A DNA stretch of 64,000 nt. Source: Symbiodinium natans (Eukaryota; Sar; Dinophyceae; Suessiales; Symbiodiniaceae). The notes beneath the pieces were generated by a model. The model saw nothing but the letters and a program-made list of their open reading frames with translations. It made no database searches and had not been told where the DNA came from. Made by a program: the position numbers and the translations under genes. Positions 9,301-17,061 of the stretch are shown here, in pieces; the first letter of the stretch is position 1; the number at the start of each line of letters is the position of its first letter. The stretch covers positions 672,161 to 736,160 of the forward strand of contig CAJNDS010001602.1 of assembly GCA_905221605.1 (NCBI GenBank), given 5' to 3'.

Positions 9301-12178
9301 GGGGTCCTTATGATAAGGGGATCCTACTATTTGGGGTCGATATTAGGAGTCCCCAAATTAATTACTAAGAGTATTCCCTTATGGACCCCATAATGTAAAT
9401 ATCCATATACTACAATAACTCTGTTCGGAACAAAAGGCTGCAGCAGTACCAACAAGACTTAGGGGACTTCTCATTCGTCCCAGGGCTTCGAGGTTTCAGG
9501 TTTTGGGGTGTAGAATTTAGGGTTTAGGGGATGGGGGAGCTCAGGGAAAGCCCCCAAAAGCAACCTAAGCCTTGAAACCCTCTGCCCGCGCAACCCAACA
9601 ACACCCTAAACCCTAAACTCTAAACCCTACCGGAACCGTTCAGATTCTTAAGGAGGCCCTCGTAAGGCTGTAGTCCCTGGCTTAGGGTCTAGGGCGTAGA
9701 GCTTGCAAGGGTTTGGGGTTCAGGGTTTCGGGTATGTATAGTGCCCAGGCACGTGCAGCGGCTGCTGCGGAACGTGCAGCAGGCACGGTGATATTGGCTC
9801 ATCTTGTTTCGGGCTTTTGCGGGGTCCATGTTGGAGGGCACCGAAACAAGGCATATGATTTTGATCCACCTCCAAATGGTGGCAATTTGCTTGGGCCGCA
9901 TTTTTGGGTGTGCGCGGCCTAGCGTTTGGAGGGTTAGGGAGTTAGCGGAATGTGGCGAGGGTTCCCTAAACGGTAAAAGCATCAAAAGCGAAACCAAAAA
10001 TATGCTTTATGCTTGCATTAAAACCTATAAACCTGCGATTGAGAGTTGAGGGCGGGGCTTGAGCTTGAAGTTTATGCGCCTGTGCCCTTGAAATCGCCCT
10101 GGAACTCCAAACCCTGTTAGGTGAGGGGCTCCTGGGGCGCCTTCGCGGCGATCCTAGCGGATGGCTCCGTGGTAACTTGGGGTGACCCGCCCCTGGGACC
10201 CGAACAGTTGCCTAAAGCCCTGAAAATACAGCCGCCCCCCGTCCCCATCCAGAACCCAGGAATTTCCTGCAATCCCGGGTTTCCGACTTCCTTACCCCTA
10301 AACGCTACACCATGGACCCCCTGAACCCTTCTAGTCCCTGCAGGAGTTAAGGGCGCCTGTTTGGGGGTTCAGAACTTGAATCCTGAGCCGAAACCTCAGC
10401 CAAAGTGAAACCACCTTAGGGTTTATAGGGTCTAGGTTTAGGTTTATGATCGTAATTAAAAGCCAAAAAGGCCCAAGTCCCAAGAAGGAAGCAGGGGGGG
10501 TTTAGGGTTTTGGGTTTAGAGCTTAGGGTCCAAACCCTAAGGTGGTTTCACTTTGGCTGAGGTTTCGGGGGCTCAGGATTCAAGTTCTGAACCCCCAAAC
10601 AGGCGCCCTTGGACTAGAAGGGTTCAAAGCCCTAAACCCTAAACCCTAAGCCCTCTGCTCTTATGCTCTTCGGGCCCCTGTGAAGCCTCCTGCGTGCCCA
10701 AGGAAGCAGGGGGGAGACTGCAGCTCAGTGGAAGCCCAGCTGCGGCATGTCCAGGAGATTCAGGCCTGAAGCGAGGGAAGGGGGGGGCGTTGGGGTGGGG
10801 TTTAGGGGGGTTTAGGGTTAGTGGTTTAGGGTTTAGGGGGGTTTAGGGGGTTTAGGGGGTTTGGGTTTAGGGGTTTGTTTCGGGGGTGGGGGGTTTAGGG
10901 GGTTAGGGGGGGTTAGGGGGTTAGGGGGGGGGGTTTGGGGTGTTTTAGGGGGTTAGGGGGTTTAGGGGGTTCAGGGGGTTTAGGGTTTAGGGGGTTTAGG
11001 GGGGTTGTAGGGGGGTTGGGGGGTTTGGGGGGTTTGGGGTGTTTAGGGGGTTTCGGGGGTTTAGGGGGTTTGGGGGGTTTCGGGGGTTTGGGGGGTTTAG
11101 GGTTCAGGGGGTTTAGCGTTTACGTAGGTTTTAGCGTTTAGGGTTTAGGATTAGGGTTTAGGGTTTAGGGGGACGAAGGGAGGGTGTCAGGGATCAGGGG
11201 TTTTAGGGCCTTGCGGGCTGGTGATCCCTGAGCCCTATTTCCTCAACCAGAGGCCTTTGATTGTAGGGAATCACTCTGAAACCCTTGTCGGATTCTTAGG
11301 CAACCTGCAAACAGGTTTCGGGTTTCTTAAGGTAGGGTTTGCGGTACAGGGTTTGGACGCAGGGCAGTTCAAGGGCCAGGGTTGTCAGGGCTGTCGTTCA
11401 CTTCGGTGAGGGCGCAGTCCATCAGCTCACACCCGTGGCCCAGGGCGCTTGGCCTCTCAACGGTCCTTTTTAGAAACCCTTGCACAGCCCTGGTACTTGG
11501 TACGCTGCCTATACAAGCCCGCTGAGAAAAACTCTAGCGAAAAAGCCCAAAGTAAAACCCAAAGGCCACTGGCTGTGCCTTCGCGGCGATCTTGGAGGAC
11601 GGCATGGTCGTTACCTGGGGCCACCCTGAGCACGGTGGGGACAGCAGCCACGCCCCTTGGAATTCCGAACCTAGGATTGGAGGTTTGGGGAATTTGGGCT
11701 TTAGGATATGGTGTTGGATTCGGGTACCTCTAAGCCCTGTAATCCTGAACCCTTGCCTGCTGAAGTCCAGAAGGATTGCAGGCATTGCAGTGGTTGAACT
11801 GCAACGAACTCCGCGGCCACGTGACCTTGTCGTGGGGTTGCTCTGTAGTAGTGTTTGGGGCCAAAGACCCTGAACTTCAAGTTTGAACCCCTCTGGGCTG
11901 CTGTCATTGTAGGATTCCGCAAGGGATACGCCTCCCCCAAGCCCCAAAGCTTATCTAACTCGGACATCTTTCTGTTTCCATTTCGTTTGCGTTCAGAGCA
12001 CGTCGCTTTGTCTGAAAACTTGTACCATACCGCGTGACTAACAAAAAAACCATGAAACTAGCCCGTAGATTTTCTTATGAGGCGTCAGTCTGATGAAAGA
12101 TGCAATCAACCCTAAGCCCCAAACCCTAAAGCGATGAACCGGCAAGCAGCTGAGGTTCAGGACCAGCTGCACTGCCAG
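862..12178 (+). CDS. Gene A: RCC1/BLIP-II-like tandem-repeat protein (18 exons, 5' end outside window)
   Basis: Eighteen small exons read continuously through about nine repeats of the pattern AFAAILxDGSVVTWGxP followed by GGDSSxVQxQLxxVQxIQ. AFAAI-LxDGSVVxWG matches the strand pattern of RCC1/BLIP-II beta-propeller repeats, a family that in eukaryotes acts in protein-protein contacts and nucleotide exchange; the GGDSS-VQ-QL half is a dinoflagellate-style extension. All 17 junctions keep phase; donors are 12 GC, 3 GT and 2 GA, all acceptors AG. Coding length is about 1.04 kb in 11.3 kb. No start codon, signal peptide or stop was identified, so the gene is partial at the 5' end and probably continues past 12178. 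The biochemical role cannot be told from sequence; an E3-ligase or exchange-factor label would be guesswork. Confidence 0.8.
1237..1288 (+). CDS. Gene A exon 2 (AFAAIL half-repeat)
   Basis: Reads KVCASSGAFAAILDDGS, 52 nt, preceded by CAG and ending at a GC donor (1289-1290). One leading base completes the AG left by the previous exon, so the join is in phase. The next exon opens with VVTWG, restoring the DGS-VVTWG motif. Confidence 0.8.
2026..2094 (+). CDS. Gene A exon 3 (VVTWG half-repeat)
   Basis: Reads VVTWGDPESGGDCSRV then RSRLKIL (23 codons). The acceptor is AAG at 2023-2025 and the donor GT at 2095-2096. Both ends are phase 0. Confidence 0.8.
2738..2816 (-). repeat. Hairpin element, family A, reversed copy
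   Basis: On the minus strand this reads GTTTCGGAAACTAGGGGTACC and continues with ...TTGGGGTC...CCTACTATT...., matching the plus-strand copies near 3756, 6472, 7743 and 9262. The ends are inverted repeats of one another. Confidence 0.55.
2816..2943 (+). repeat. Telomere-like tract CCCCAAA/CCCTAAA before an acceptor
   Basis: A run of CCCCAAA units passes into CCCTAAA units and ends some 20 nt before exon 4. It is the clearest early example of the C-rich sequence that precedes acceptors in this gene. Confidence 0.9.
2967..3014 (+). CDS. Gene A exon 4 (AFAAIL half-repeat), GA donor
   Basis: Reads LAATTAAFAAILSCGS, 16 codons, after the acceptor GCAG. The sequence right after TCT is GACGCT, so the donor is GA, which keeps phase 0 into the next VVTWG exon. 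The start could lie further left (SVAQ upstream is open), but only the GCAG acceptor is in phase. Confidence 0.7.
3756..3842 (+). repeat. Hairpin element, family A
   Basis: Starts GGTTTCCGAAGTTAGGGGTACC and continues with a TTATTGGGGTCC block, a GGATCCTGCTACTTGGGG centre and an ATATTGGGGGTCCC end. It shares this order of blocks with the copies at 6472, 7743 and 9262. No coding capacity. Confidence 0.6.
3842..3893 (+). repeat. CCCTAAA array before exon 5
   Basis: About seven perfect CCCTAAA units end 15 nt before the acceptor of exon 5; TTTAGGG-like units follow the same exon from 4021. Confidence 0.95.
3909..3989 (+). CDS. Gene A exon 5 (full 81-nt VVTWG half-repeat)
   Basis: Reads VVTWGNSHRGGDSRRV then QEQLKNVNHIQ, 27 codons. 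Acceptor CAG (3906-3908), GC donor (3990-3991), phase 0 at both ends. It has the same length and phase as exon 7 (5278-5358), the standard second half of the repeat. Confidence 0.85.
4336..4419. repeat. Hairpin element, family F
   Basis: GGCTCCTATGTAGTACCTTT at the left is answered by an imperfect reverse complement at the right (AAAGGAACTCTACATTAATT, then AGAGCC). The loop is about 35 nt. It sits in the intron before exon 6. Confidence 0.5.
4448..4489 (+). CDS. Gene A exon 6 (AFAAL half-repeat)
   Basis: Reads ASHTAFAALRSDGH, 14 codons, from acceptor CAAG to GT donor (4490-4491). Together with the 81-nt exon 7 it makes exactly 123 nt, or 41 codons, the standard repeat length. H stands where the other copies have S. 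Confidence 0.75.
5278..5358 (+). CDS. Gene A exon 7 (81-nt VVTWG half-repeat)
   Basis: Reads VVTWGNSFHGGESSRL then QEELVDVRCVQ. Acceptor CAG, GC donor (5359-5360), phase 0. Eight TTTAGGG units follow from about 5386. Confidence 0.85.
5386..5455 (+). repeat. TTTAGGG array just after exon 7
   Basis: About nine near-perfect TTTAGGG units directly follow the exon. This is the G-rich partner of the C-rich tract that ends the same intron at 5736-5925. Confidence 0.95.
5736..5925 (+). repeat. Variant CCCTAAAAT tandem array
   Basis: About 20 units of the 9-mer CCCTAAAAT with CCCTAAAAC and CCCTAAAGT variants. Because the unit is a multiple of three it stays open and translates as K-I-P repeats, which is a repeat artefact and not a gene. 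It lies at the 3' end of the intron before exon 8. Confidence 0.9.
5988..6050 (+). CDS. Gene A exon 8 (AFAAI through VVTWGDE)
   Basis: Reads ASGCAFAAIRDDGSVVTWGD then E, 21 codons, from acceptor TCAG to GC donor (6051-6052). Unlike exons 2, 4 and 6 it runs on past DGS and includes VVTWGDE. The next exon starts correspondingly later, so the pair still sums to 123 nt. Confidence 0.8.
6278..6334 (+). repeat. AAG trinucleotide microsatellite
   Basis: About 18 AAG units with one GAG near the right end, in the intron between exons 8 and 9. No sign of use as coding sequence. Confidence 0.9.
6472..6566 (+). repeat. Hairpin element, family A
   Basis: Starts GGTTTCGAAACTAGGGTACC and ends TAGGGGTCCCTTATTTTCG then TAAACC; the ends pair as an inverted repeat. 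The block order matches the copies near 3756, 7743 and 9262. Confidence 0.65.
6601..6660 (+). CDS. Gene A exon 9 (shortened GGDSS-VQ half-repeat)
   Basis: Reads TCGGDSSRVRHQLRKVLSVQ, 20 codons, from acceptor CGAG (6597-6600) to GC donor (6661-6662), phase 0. With exon 8 it makes one complete 41-codon repeat, the intron having moved seven codons to the right compared with other repeats. Confidence 0.75.
7076..7192. repeat. Hairpin element, family D, copy 1
   Basis: Begins TAGGTTGGCTTTGGGACATT and ends AAAGGCCAACC, an inverted repeat. It shares the central text AATTTTCCTTATTTG...TTATAAGGGACCCTATAT with the copy at 13361-13453. A TA-rich expansion enlarges this copy. Confidence 0.7.
7570..7624 (+). 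CDS. Gene A exon 10 (AFAAIL through VVSWG)
   Basis: Reads ASYGAFAAILDDGSVVSW plus the first base of a glycine codon, 55 nt. Acceptor AAAG; GC donor at 7625-7626. The split glycine codon is completed by GA at the start of exon 11, giving VVSWG-NSYHGG as in exons 5 and 7. Confidence 0.75.
7743..7840 (+). repeat. Hairpin element, family A
   Basis: TTTCCGAAAATAGGGGTACC at the left pairs with GGCTACCCCTTTATTTTTGG then AAAC at the right, the best-paired copy of this family. Confidence 0.7.
8309..8370 (+). CDS. Gene A exon 11 (NSYHGG...VQ half-repeat)
   Basis: Reads (G)NSYHGGNSSSVQHELQNVVQ, 62 nt, acceptor CCAG, GT donor (8371-8372). The first two bases complete the glycine codon from exon 10. Confidence 0.8.
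8907..8957 (+). CDS. Gene A exon 12 (IQATGCAFAAI half-repeat)
   Basis: Reads IQATGCAFAAIRSDGSL, 17 codons, acceptor GCAG, GC donor (8958-8959). It carries the IQ that usually ends the preceding exon, and L in place of the first V of VVTWG, so both of its boundaries are shifted but the repeat sum is kept. Confidence 0.75.
9118..9155 (+). CDS. Gene A exon 13 (VTWGDP...GGES)
   Basis: Reads VTWGDPRCGGES plus two bases, 38 nt, acceptor GCAG, GC donor (9156-9157). An additional intron here splits the second half of the repeat. Confidence 0.65.
9262..9358 (+). repeat. Hairpin element, family A
   Basis: Same block order as the other copies: TTTACGATATTAGGGGTTTG, a CGGGGTCCTTATGATAAGGG block, a GATCCTACTATTTGGGGTCG block and an ATTAGGAGTCCCC end. 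Confidence 0.55.
9749..9782 (+). CDS. Gene A exon 14 (VQRLLRNVQQ)
   Basis: Reads (L)HVQRLLRNVQQ, 34 nt, acceptor CCCAG, GC donor (9783-9784). It completes the repeat begun in exon 13 (GGES-LHVQRLLRNVQ). This is one of the few exons whose upstream flank is G-rich rather than C-rich. Confidence 0.65.
10121..10183 (+). CDS. Gene A exon 15 (AFAAILADGSVVTWG), GA donor
   Basis: Reads VRGSWGAFAAILADGSVVTW then G, 21 codons, acceptor TTAG. The next bases are GACCCG, so an in-phase GA donor is proposed; a GT donor one codon position earlier would break phase. Confidence 0.75.
10322..10424 (+). repeat. Long inverted repeat, left arm
   Basis: This arm of about 100 nt, beginning TGAACCCTTCTAGTCC and ending CCACCTTAGGGTTT, recurs as its reverse complement at 10532-10626. 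The left arm carries a small extra block (CTGCAGGAGTT) absent from the right arm. The loop is 107 nt. Confidence 0.9.
10532..10626 (-). repeat. Long inverted repeat, right arm
   Basis: Reverse complement of 10322-10424 with few mismatches. The pair would form a stem of about 95 bp within the intron between exons 15 and 16. Confidence 0.9.
10710..10763 (+). CDS. Gene A exon 16 (GGDCSSVEAQL half-repeat)
   Basis: Reads GGDCSSVEAQLRHVQEIQ, 18 codons, acceptor GCAG, GC donor (10764-10765). After VVTWG it gives a repeat two codons shorter than standard. Confidence 0.75.
10780..11170 (+). repeat. G-rich degenerate TTTAGGGGG/GGTTTGGGG tract
   Basis: Almost 400 nt of GGGTTTAGGGGG-like units follow exon 16. 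It stays open as a glycine/leucine-rich frame, which is a repeat artefact. It is the longest G-rich intron start in gene A and has strong G-quadruplex potential on the plus (sense) strand. Confidence 0.9.
11565..11646 (+). CDS. Gene A exon 17 (AFAAIL through GGDS)
   Basis: Reads ATGCAFAAILEDGMVVTWGH then PEHGGDS plus one base, 82 nt, acceptor AAAG, GC donor (11647-11648). It has the longest stretch of the repeat in a single exon and best shows that the two half-repeats belong together. Confidence 0.8.
12150..12178 (+). CDS. Gene A exon 18 (EVQDQLHCQ), 3' end uncertain
   Basis: Reads (T)EVQDQLHCQ from acceptor GCAG; the leading CT completes the codon left by exon 17 (GGDS-TEVQDQL). The donor was not settled; a GC lies a few codons further on. 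G-rich sequence follows from about 12255. Confidence 0.55.
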
Positions 12179-12329
12179 AGCTATGGCAGCTATGGCACGT
12201 GTCCCATGATTGGCCCGTAGACGACAGGGGGGACCTGTCCAGCTGCACATTCTATGGGGTTTGGGGTTTAGTGTTTAGGATTCAGGGTTTGGGGTTTAGG
12301 GGTGTGGTGGGCGGGTGGACTCAGTTTGG

Positions 12330-12565
12330 GAAAGTTTCACCCAAGTCGGACAAGCGCTGTCCTCTGGCGTGGTCGTTTTCGGCATCTCCGTGCCTTTGAC
12401 ACGTCGACTGGCTGGTAGCGCTTGTCAGTACAGTTCCAAGCACAGTTCCAAGCTCGTTACCCATGCTATCGTGCATTTTCCTTGCTTCTGGGCAGCGACT
12501 AGCAGGTGTGCTCGGAGTGGTGGCCACCAAGATGGTGGCAGAGCCTCCGCGCTACACGCCTAGCT
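12330..12565 (+). CDS. Possible decayed or divergent RCC1-like exons
   Basis: Around 12344-12385 one frame reads QALSSGVVVFGIS and around 12523-12562 another reads GHQDGGRASALHA before a stop. Both loosely recall xLxDGSVVTWG and WGHPxxGGDSSxVQ. Phase and splice sites could not be confirmed, so they may be chance or worn copies of the repeat. Confidence 0.25.
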
Positions 12566-13013
12566 GAGACCGCTGGGACGGAGGCAATTTGACTCGAATG
12601 GAGCGAAGCTCCTCGAGTCGTTCCGACCTATGGATATCTCCAGGGTCTCTAAGTTTCATGCTTTGTCCACCTCATGGTTGGAGCACTCAAAGCACCCACC
12701 GGGCCTAAAACCCTGCTTGGAGCCAAATGTCTAAACTCCAACCCTAACACTTTAGCTCTAAATACACCTTTAAATAGTCCCTTAACCCTAAATAAACCTT
12801 TAAATCGACCTTGAACCCCAAATCCCCAAACCAAAAACTCAGCCTTGCGCACTTGCTTTTCAGCCCCACGGCCTTCAGCGAGCACGGCCGAAAGGCTATG
12901 CTCAGCTCTAGCATTCCTCGAACTAAACCCTAAGCCCTCAACTTAAACAATCACTAGAGTTTGCCCCTAAACCCAAACCCGTAAACCCTAAACCCTAAAC
13001 CCTCTCTCTCGCC

Positions 13014-13014
<1 letters not shown>

Positions 13015-13060
<46 letters not shown>
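13015..13060 (+). repeat. Poly-C tract of 46 bases
   Basis: Uninterrupted cytosines after CCCTAAA units. It is the longest homopolymer in the window and could contain assembly or length error. Confidence 0.9.
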
Positions 13061-13062
<2 letters not shown>

Positions 13063-13360
13063 CTGACTGCCACCAGGACTGTCGTTGGGTCGTAGGGCTA
13101 TCTTGTTCGATGTCAAGCTGACAGAGGGCCTCGAGGCCTTTGAAGCTTAGAAACTTAGAAACCCGAAGCTAGGCCCGAACTCCCAAGGCACGGGCCGAAA
13201 GCACCACGTCTTGATCTAGGCATGAAGTTTTAGGGTTTAGGGTTTATAGGGGTCCTTCGAGGGTCAGCCCTAAATCCTTACCTCGGATTCGCCCTGGAAT
13301 CCTGAACCCTACACCCTTCAACCCTTGACCCCAACATCCTGGATAGCCCTGAATCCCCTA

Positions 13361-13453
13361 GGTTGGCTTTTGGGACGTTTCATAATTTTCCTTATTTGGG
13401 TTTATAAGGGACCCTATATGTAAATGTTCTTCAAAGGCTTTGAAAGGCCAACC
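13361..13453. repeat. Hairpin element, family D, copy 2
   Basis: Begins TAGGTTGGCTTTTGGGACGT and ends TGAAAGGCCAACC. It is the second copy of the element at 7076-7192, without that copy's TA expansion. Confidence 0.7.
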
Positions 13454-13489
13454 CAGTCCCTCAAAACCTCCCCAGACGCCCCGAAAGGT

Positions 13490-13560
13490 CGGCGCCGCGA
13501 AGATCGGCGACCTCGTGGCTCGGAGCTCGCTGCCTCCGCGCGAGGCGCTCTGCAGCTCCC
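13490..13560 (+). CDS. Exon-like GC-rich island
   Basis: A GC-rich stretch reads KVGAAKIGDLVARSSLPPRE then ALCSSL on the plus strand, with C-rich sequence to the left and TTTAGGG-like sequence to the right, as for the plus-strand exons of genes A and B. Splice sites and product are not known. Confidence 0.35.
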
Positions 13561-13642
13561 TTTGAGGGTTTAGGATTTAGGGTTTAGGGTTCAGGGTTTA
13601 GGGTTTGGGGCTATTTGCGCGTAGTTGCAGGGCCCAAACTCC

Positions 13643-13743
13643 AAGGGTCCATGTACTTCAGTATTATGTTGCTTGGGCCCCAATGTCCCGACATAGGAGG
13701 TACATTAAGGACCAAGTATTCCCTACTTAGGTACATGGACCCT
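13643..13743. repeat. Hairpin element, family G
   Basis: AGGGTCCATGTACTTCAGTA at the left is answered by TACTTAGGTACATGGACCCT at the right, with a loop of about 60 nt. A single copy was seen. Confidence 0.6.
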
Positions 13744-14275
13744 CAGAAAAAGACCGCAACTGTACCATTGTAGGGAGGACTTTTGGCCTCCAAATACTAC
13801 AGCCCTTATTTATTCTATAGGAGCCCTCGAAATGGGGTGCATGAGCCACCGGAGCTTGCTTACTGAGGAAGAGTCTGGGGGAATGGGGGTTTGAGGCTTT
13901 TAGGGTTGTAGGCTGCTGGATTTGGGCGTTGTGAGGTGCAAAGAAGACAAGTTTGGTTCAGGGATTCTTGGGCTCGAGGGTTTAGGGTGTACAGTTCCAG
14001 AGTTAAGGGTTGAGAACTGAAAGGCCTACAGGTTTTAGGGCTCAGCTTGCTTGGAGGGAATCGCTTGTTTTTCCTTGACTACACTCTGGCCTATAGATTT
14101 GACGGTAAGGTTGTCGTATGGGTTGCCTTGCCTATGGGCCCTTTTCTTCATGCATACCCATGAGCTGCCAAGTATCCCGAATCCCTAGTCAGAGTATGCC
14201 TGTCAAACTTTAGCTGCATGGCTTGCGTAGGCATTGCCCTTTCGTAAACCGTTGCCGTTTAGGGGTGCGGGGTTT

Positions 14276-14376
14276 ACCTGGGACCCCATTTACCTACAGA
14301 TTAAAAGTAACTACCCTCAGTAAGCAGATATAACCCATAAAACTGTAGGTCAAGAGGTCCCCAAGTAGGGTCTCGG
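14276..14376. repeat. Hairpin element, family C, copy 1
   Basis: Starts ACCTGGGACCCCATTTACCT then ACAG, and ends ACTGTAGGTCAAGAGGTCCC. The same TACCTACAG...AAAACTRTAGGT arrangement is found at 24109-24200. Confidence 0.65.
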
Positions 14377-14657
14377 GCTTTAATTAGAGCCTTAGGCGTT
14401 TCGGGTTTAGGGTTCACATGAGCAAGAATCCTGTGGGACAGAGGCCTGGGTGCACGTAGGATGTAGGCTTTAGGGTTTAGGACCCTGAACCTAAGCCCCT
14501 AAGCCTTGAAACCCTGAAATTCTCAAAGCCATAAACCCTTCAACCCTTGGGAATAGTGTTAGAACGGGGTAGAGGGTTTTGGGTTTTAGGGTTTAGGGGT
14601 TGGGTTTTCCCGGTTTCCAGGGGGCCTGTATATGGGGTCAGTGTTTATGGCTGGCAG

Positions 14658-14711
14658 GTCCACCTCAGCTACAACTGCATCGGCGACAGGGGCGCGGTCG
14701 ACCTGCTCCAG
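14658..14711 (+). CDS. Leucine-rich repeat exon
   Basis: Reads VHLSYNCIGDRGAVDLLQ, 18 codons, from acceptor GCAG to GC donor (14712-14713), phase 0. LxLSYNxIGDxGAxxLLQ is the ribonuclease-inhibitor type LRR consensus, abundant in dinoflagellate proteins and used for protein binding. TTTAGGG units follow directly. Whether it belongs to gene A's 3' part or to a separate gene cannot be told. Confidence 0.65.
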
Positions 14712-14869
14712 GCATGATTTAGGGCTTAGGGTTTAGGGTTTAGGGCGGATCTAACAAGCGGGCCTCCGATTTTTCATAAACCCTGAAGCCCTCAAACCCT
14801 AAATCCTAAAGCTTAAAGCCTCAAACCTCTAGGGGGAGGTCTAAAGTTGGATACAGCTATGGGGCTCAG

Positions 14870-14937
14870 CAGCGGACACAGCAACAGGCCTCATGCTCCC
14901 CTTGGCAAGATGCCTGCCGTTCCAATACTTCAGGTTT
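14870..14937 (+). CDS. Possible second LRR-gene exon
   Basis: One frame reads ADTATGLMLPLARCLPFQYF, with C-rich sequence before it and GTTTAGGG after it. The L-xx-LAxxLPxxxxF spacing would suit the helical part of an LRR, but phase with the preceding exon was not proven. Confidence 0.3.
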
Positions 14938-15420
14938 AGGGTTTGGGGTTTGCAGTCAACCAGCGACCCCTAAACCCTAAACCCTAAACCCAAGTTGCGG
15001 TCGAAATCCCAAGCACCTAAAGCACTGTAGGATTGGCGCCTCGGGTTGGGAGCTTGACGTTTAGGGTCTGGGGTCGAGGAAGCGGCTTTACCCTTTTCTG
15101 CCGCTACAACCCCCTGAATCCCTCAAGCGCTAAAGTTCTTTCAAACTCAAGCACCAAGACGTCAAAGCCCTAAAAGCAAAACAAACCAACCCCCTAAACC
15201 TCCACTTAAGCTCTAACGTGCAAAACCCTGAAAAAACCAATCCATCAGACCTTATCCCCGCAAACCCCGAAACCCTAAAGCTCAACTCCCTAAGCCCGAG
15301 AACGCAGGCCATTGCCAAGAGCTCAAGGCACTTTGGTTTCCCGGGGGGGGGGGGGAGGAGGTAGTAGGGTTTTAGGTTTTGGGGATTAGGGGCGTCGTTG
15401 CCTTAAGGTTTGGGGGTTGT

Positions 15421-15473
<53 letters not shown>

Positions 15474-15642
15474 TGTGTTTGTGTGTTTGTGTGTTTGTGT
15501 GTGTGTGTGTGTGTCTGTGTGTGTCTGTGTGTGTCTCTGTGTGTGTGTGTGTGTGTGTGTGTGTCTGTGTCTGTGTCTGTGTCTGTGTCTGTGTCTGTGT
15601 CTGTGTCTGTGTCTGTGTCTGTGTGTCTGTGCGTCTGTGTGT
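15421..15642 (+). repeat. GT/CTGTGT microsatellite
   Basis: About 220 nt of GT with TTTGTGTG and CTGTGT substructure. It gives open frames on both strands rich in Cys-Val or His-Thr, all artefacts of the dinucleotide. Confidence 0.95.
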
Positions 15643-15769
15643 GGTTCTTTTGGAGTTTAGGAGTCCCCCTTGAGCTTTATGAGATACCTGGACCTGTTGG
15701 CGGCACGATCCCAACTCAGGGCTCAAAGGCCCAAGGCCCAAGGATCCCAATCACAGGGTTGAGGGTTTA

Positions 15770-16850
15770 GAGTTTCGGGTTTATGGGCGAGAAAGGTCAT
15801 TGAGGTATTTGTGAGGTCGAGCTCATCGTGCTAGGGCGACTAGCTGCTGAGGCCAGTTTGCTGAAGGCCTTCACTTTCGAACTGATCTCACTCTATTCTA
15901 GGCCCTGAACCCCACGCCCTAAACCCCAATCTAACCCAGAACCCTTTAGACGGCTCTGAAGCCCATCAATATTTTGCACGATTCGCAAGATCCACTTGTA
16001 GTCTGCATCTCAATCGAAACCCTGTCAGGTAGTCAGTGCCCGCTTGACACTCGTGCTCTTTGCAGGTACCCCTGCACGAACGACAGGAGACTTTGTGTGC
16101 CGCAGGGGGGGAGGGGGAGGGCATTCTCGATCTTGTTTGGTTTGCTCTCATTGTCATGGGCTTCCCATACAAAGGTACACGAAGCGCTGTGTAAAGAATG
16201 TGTACTGTAGCCCATGGATGAGGGTGAAGAGTTGTGCGATGTACGATTCTGGTGCCTTGGGGTTTTAGTTTTTAGTCTGTAGCTTGTGATGTATCGTTGC
16301 TGACAGTGTGCAGCCCCACACCCACAAAGCTAGAATGTTTCATTGCCTCATCACGAAATCCGAACGGTGAAATCTTGAGTAGGACTTTTTCCAGGCACCC
16401 GGCAAAGGAGCCAAGTTTGAGATAAAACATCTAAACAATCACAGCATTCAGAGCCCAAATTCTCAGGACCTCCATCAGGACATAAGAGGCTGCAGGTCAC
16501 TGAAGAGGTTAGGGTTTGGGGTTCAAGGTCTAAGTAGGGCTTCGGTCTCAGGGTTTGGTTTAGGGTTTCGCGGGTTGAGGGTTGTTGGGTTTAAGAGACC
16601 CCCCAAAATTGGTTTGTGGCTTGGATGCTGACGGCCAACAAAAAAGTATCAAGCTCCTCAGCCTTAAATCCACCCCTCAAACACGGTAAACCCTGCAGGT
16701 AAACCTTTTAACCCTAAACGCTCGCCCTCGGAGACTCTGGGGCCTACAGGGCATCAGAAAATGAAGGCTTTCAGCTTCAAAAGCTGGCAGCATTTGGCTG
16801 GGTTTAGGGTTTAGGGTTTAGGGTTTCGGGTTTCGGGTTTCGGGTCTCAG
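15770..16850. other. Stretch with no recognised gene
   Basis: Mixed unique sequence with few telomere-like units before 16500 and a few TTTAGGG-like runs after that. Short ORFs on both strands (for example around 15974-16268) overlap one another and show no known motif. Confidence 0.4.
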
Positions 16851-17061
16851 GGCCTCCGTGGATGCCTTCTGCCAGCACATCTGGCTCTGTGCCCACCGAG
16901 CGCCCTTGGCAAACTCGGGTTATTTCGGTGTGCCATGGCGACGAGTGCAACCATCCTTTTCGAATGGGAGGAGCAGGGTTGCGGCTTGGGCTTAGGCTTC
17001 GGTTTAGGGTTTAAGGTTAAGGACCTAAGCTGTGGATCTAGATGAGTTTTCATCACCCATT

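Noticed and set aside
10935-11141. Gly-Leu-Phe repeat protein
   Set aside because: Translation of degenerate G-rich TTTAGGG sequence.
15379-15770. Cys-Val and Thr-Gln-His rich frames
   Set aside because: Translations of the GT microsatellite.
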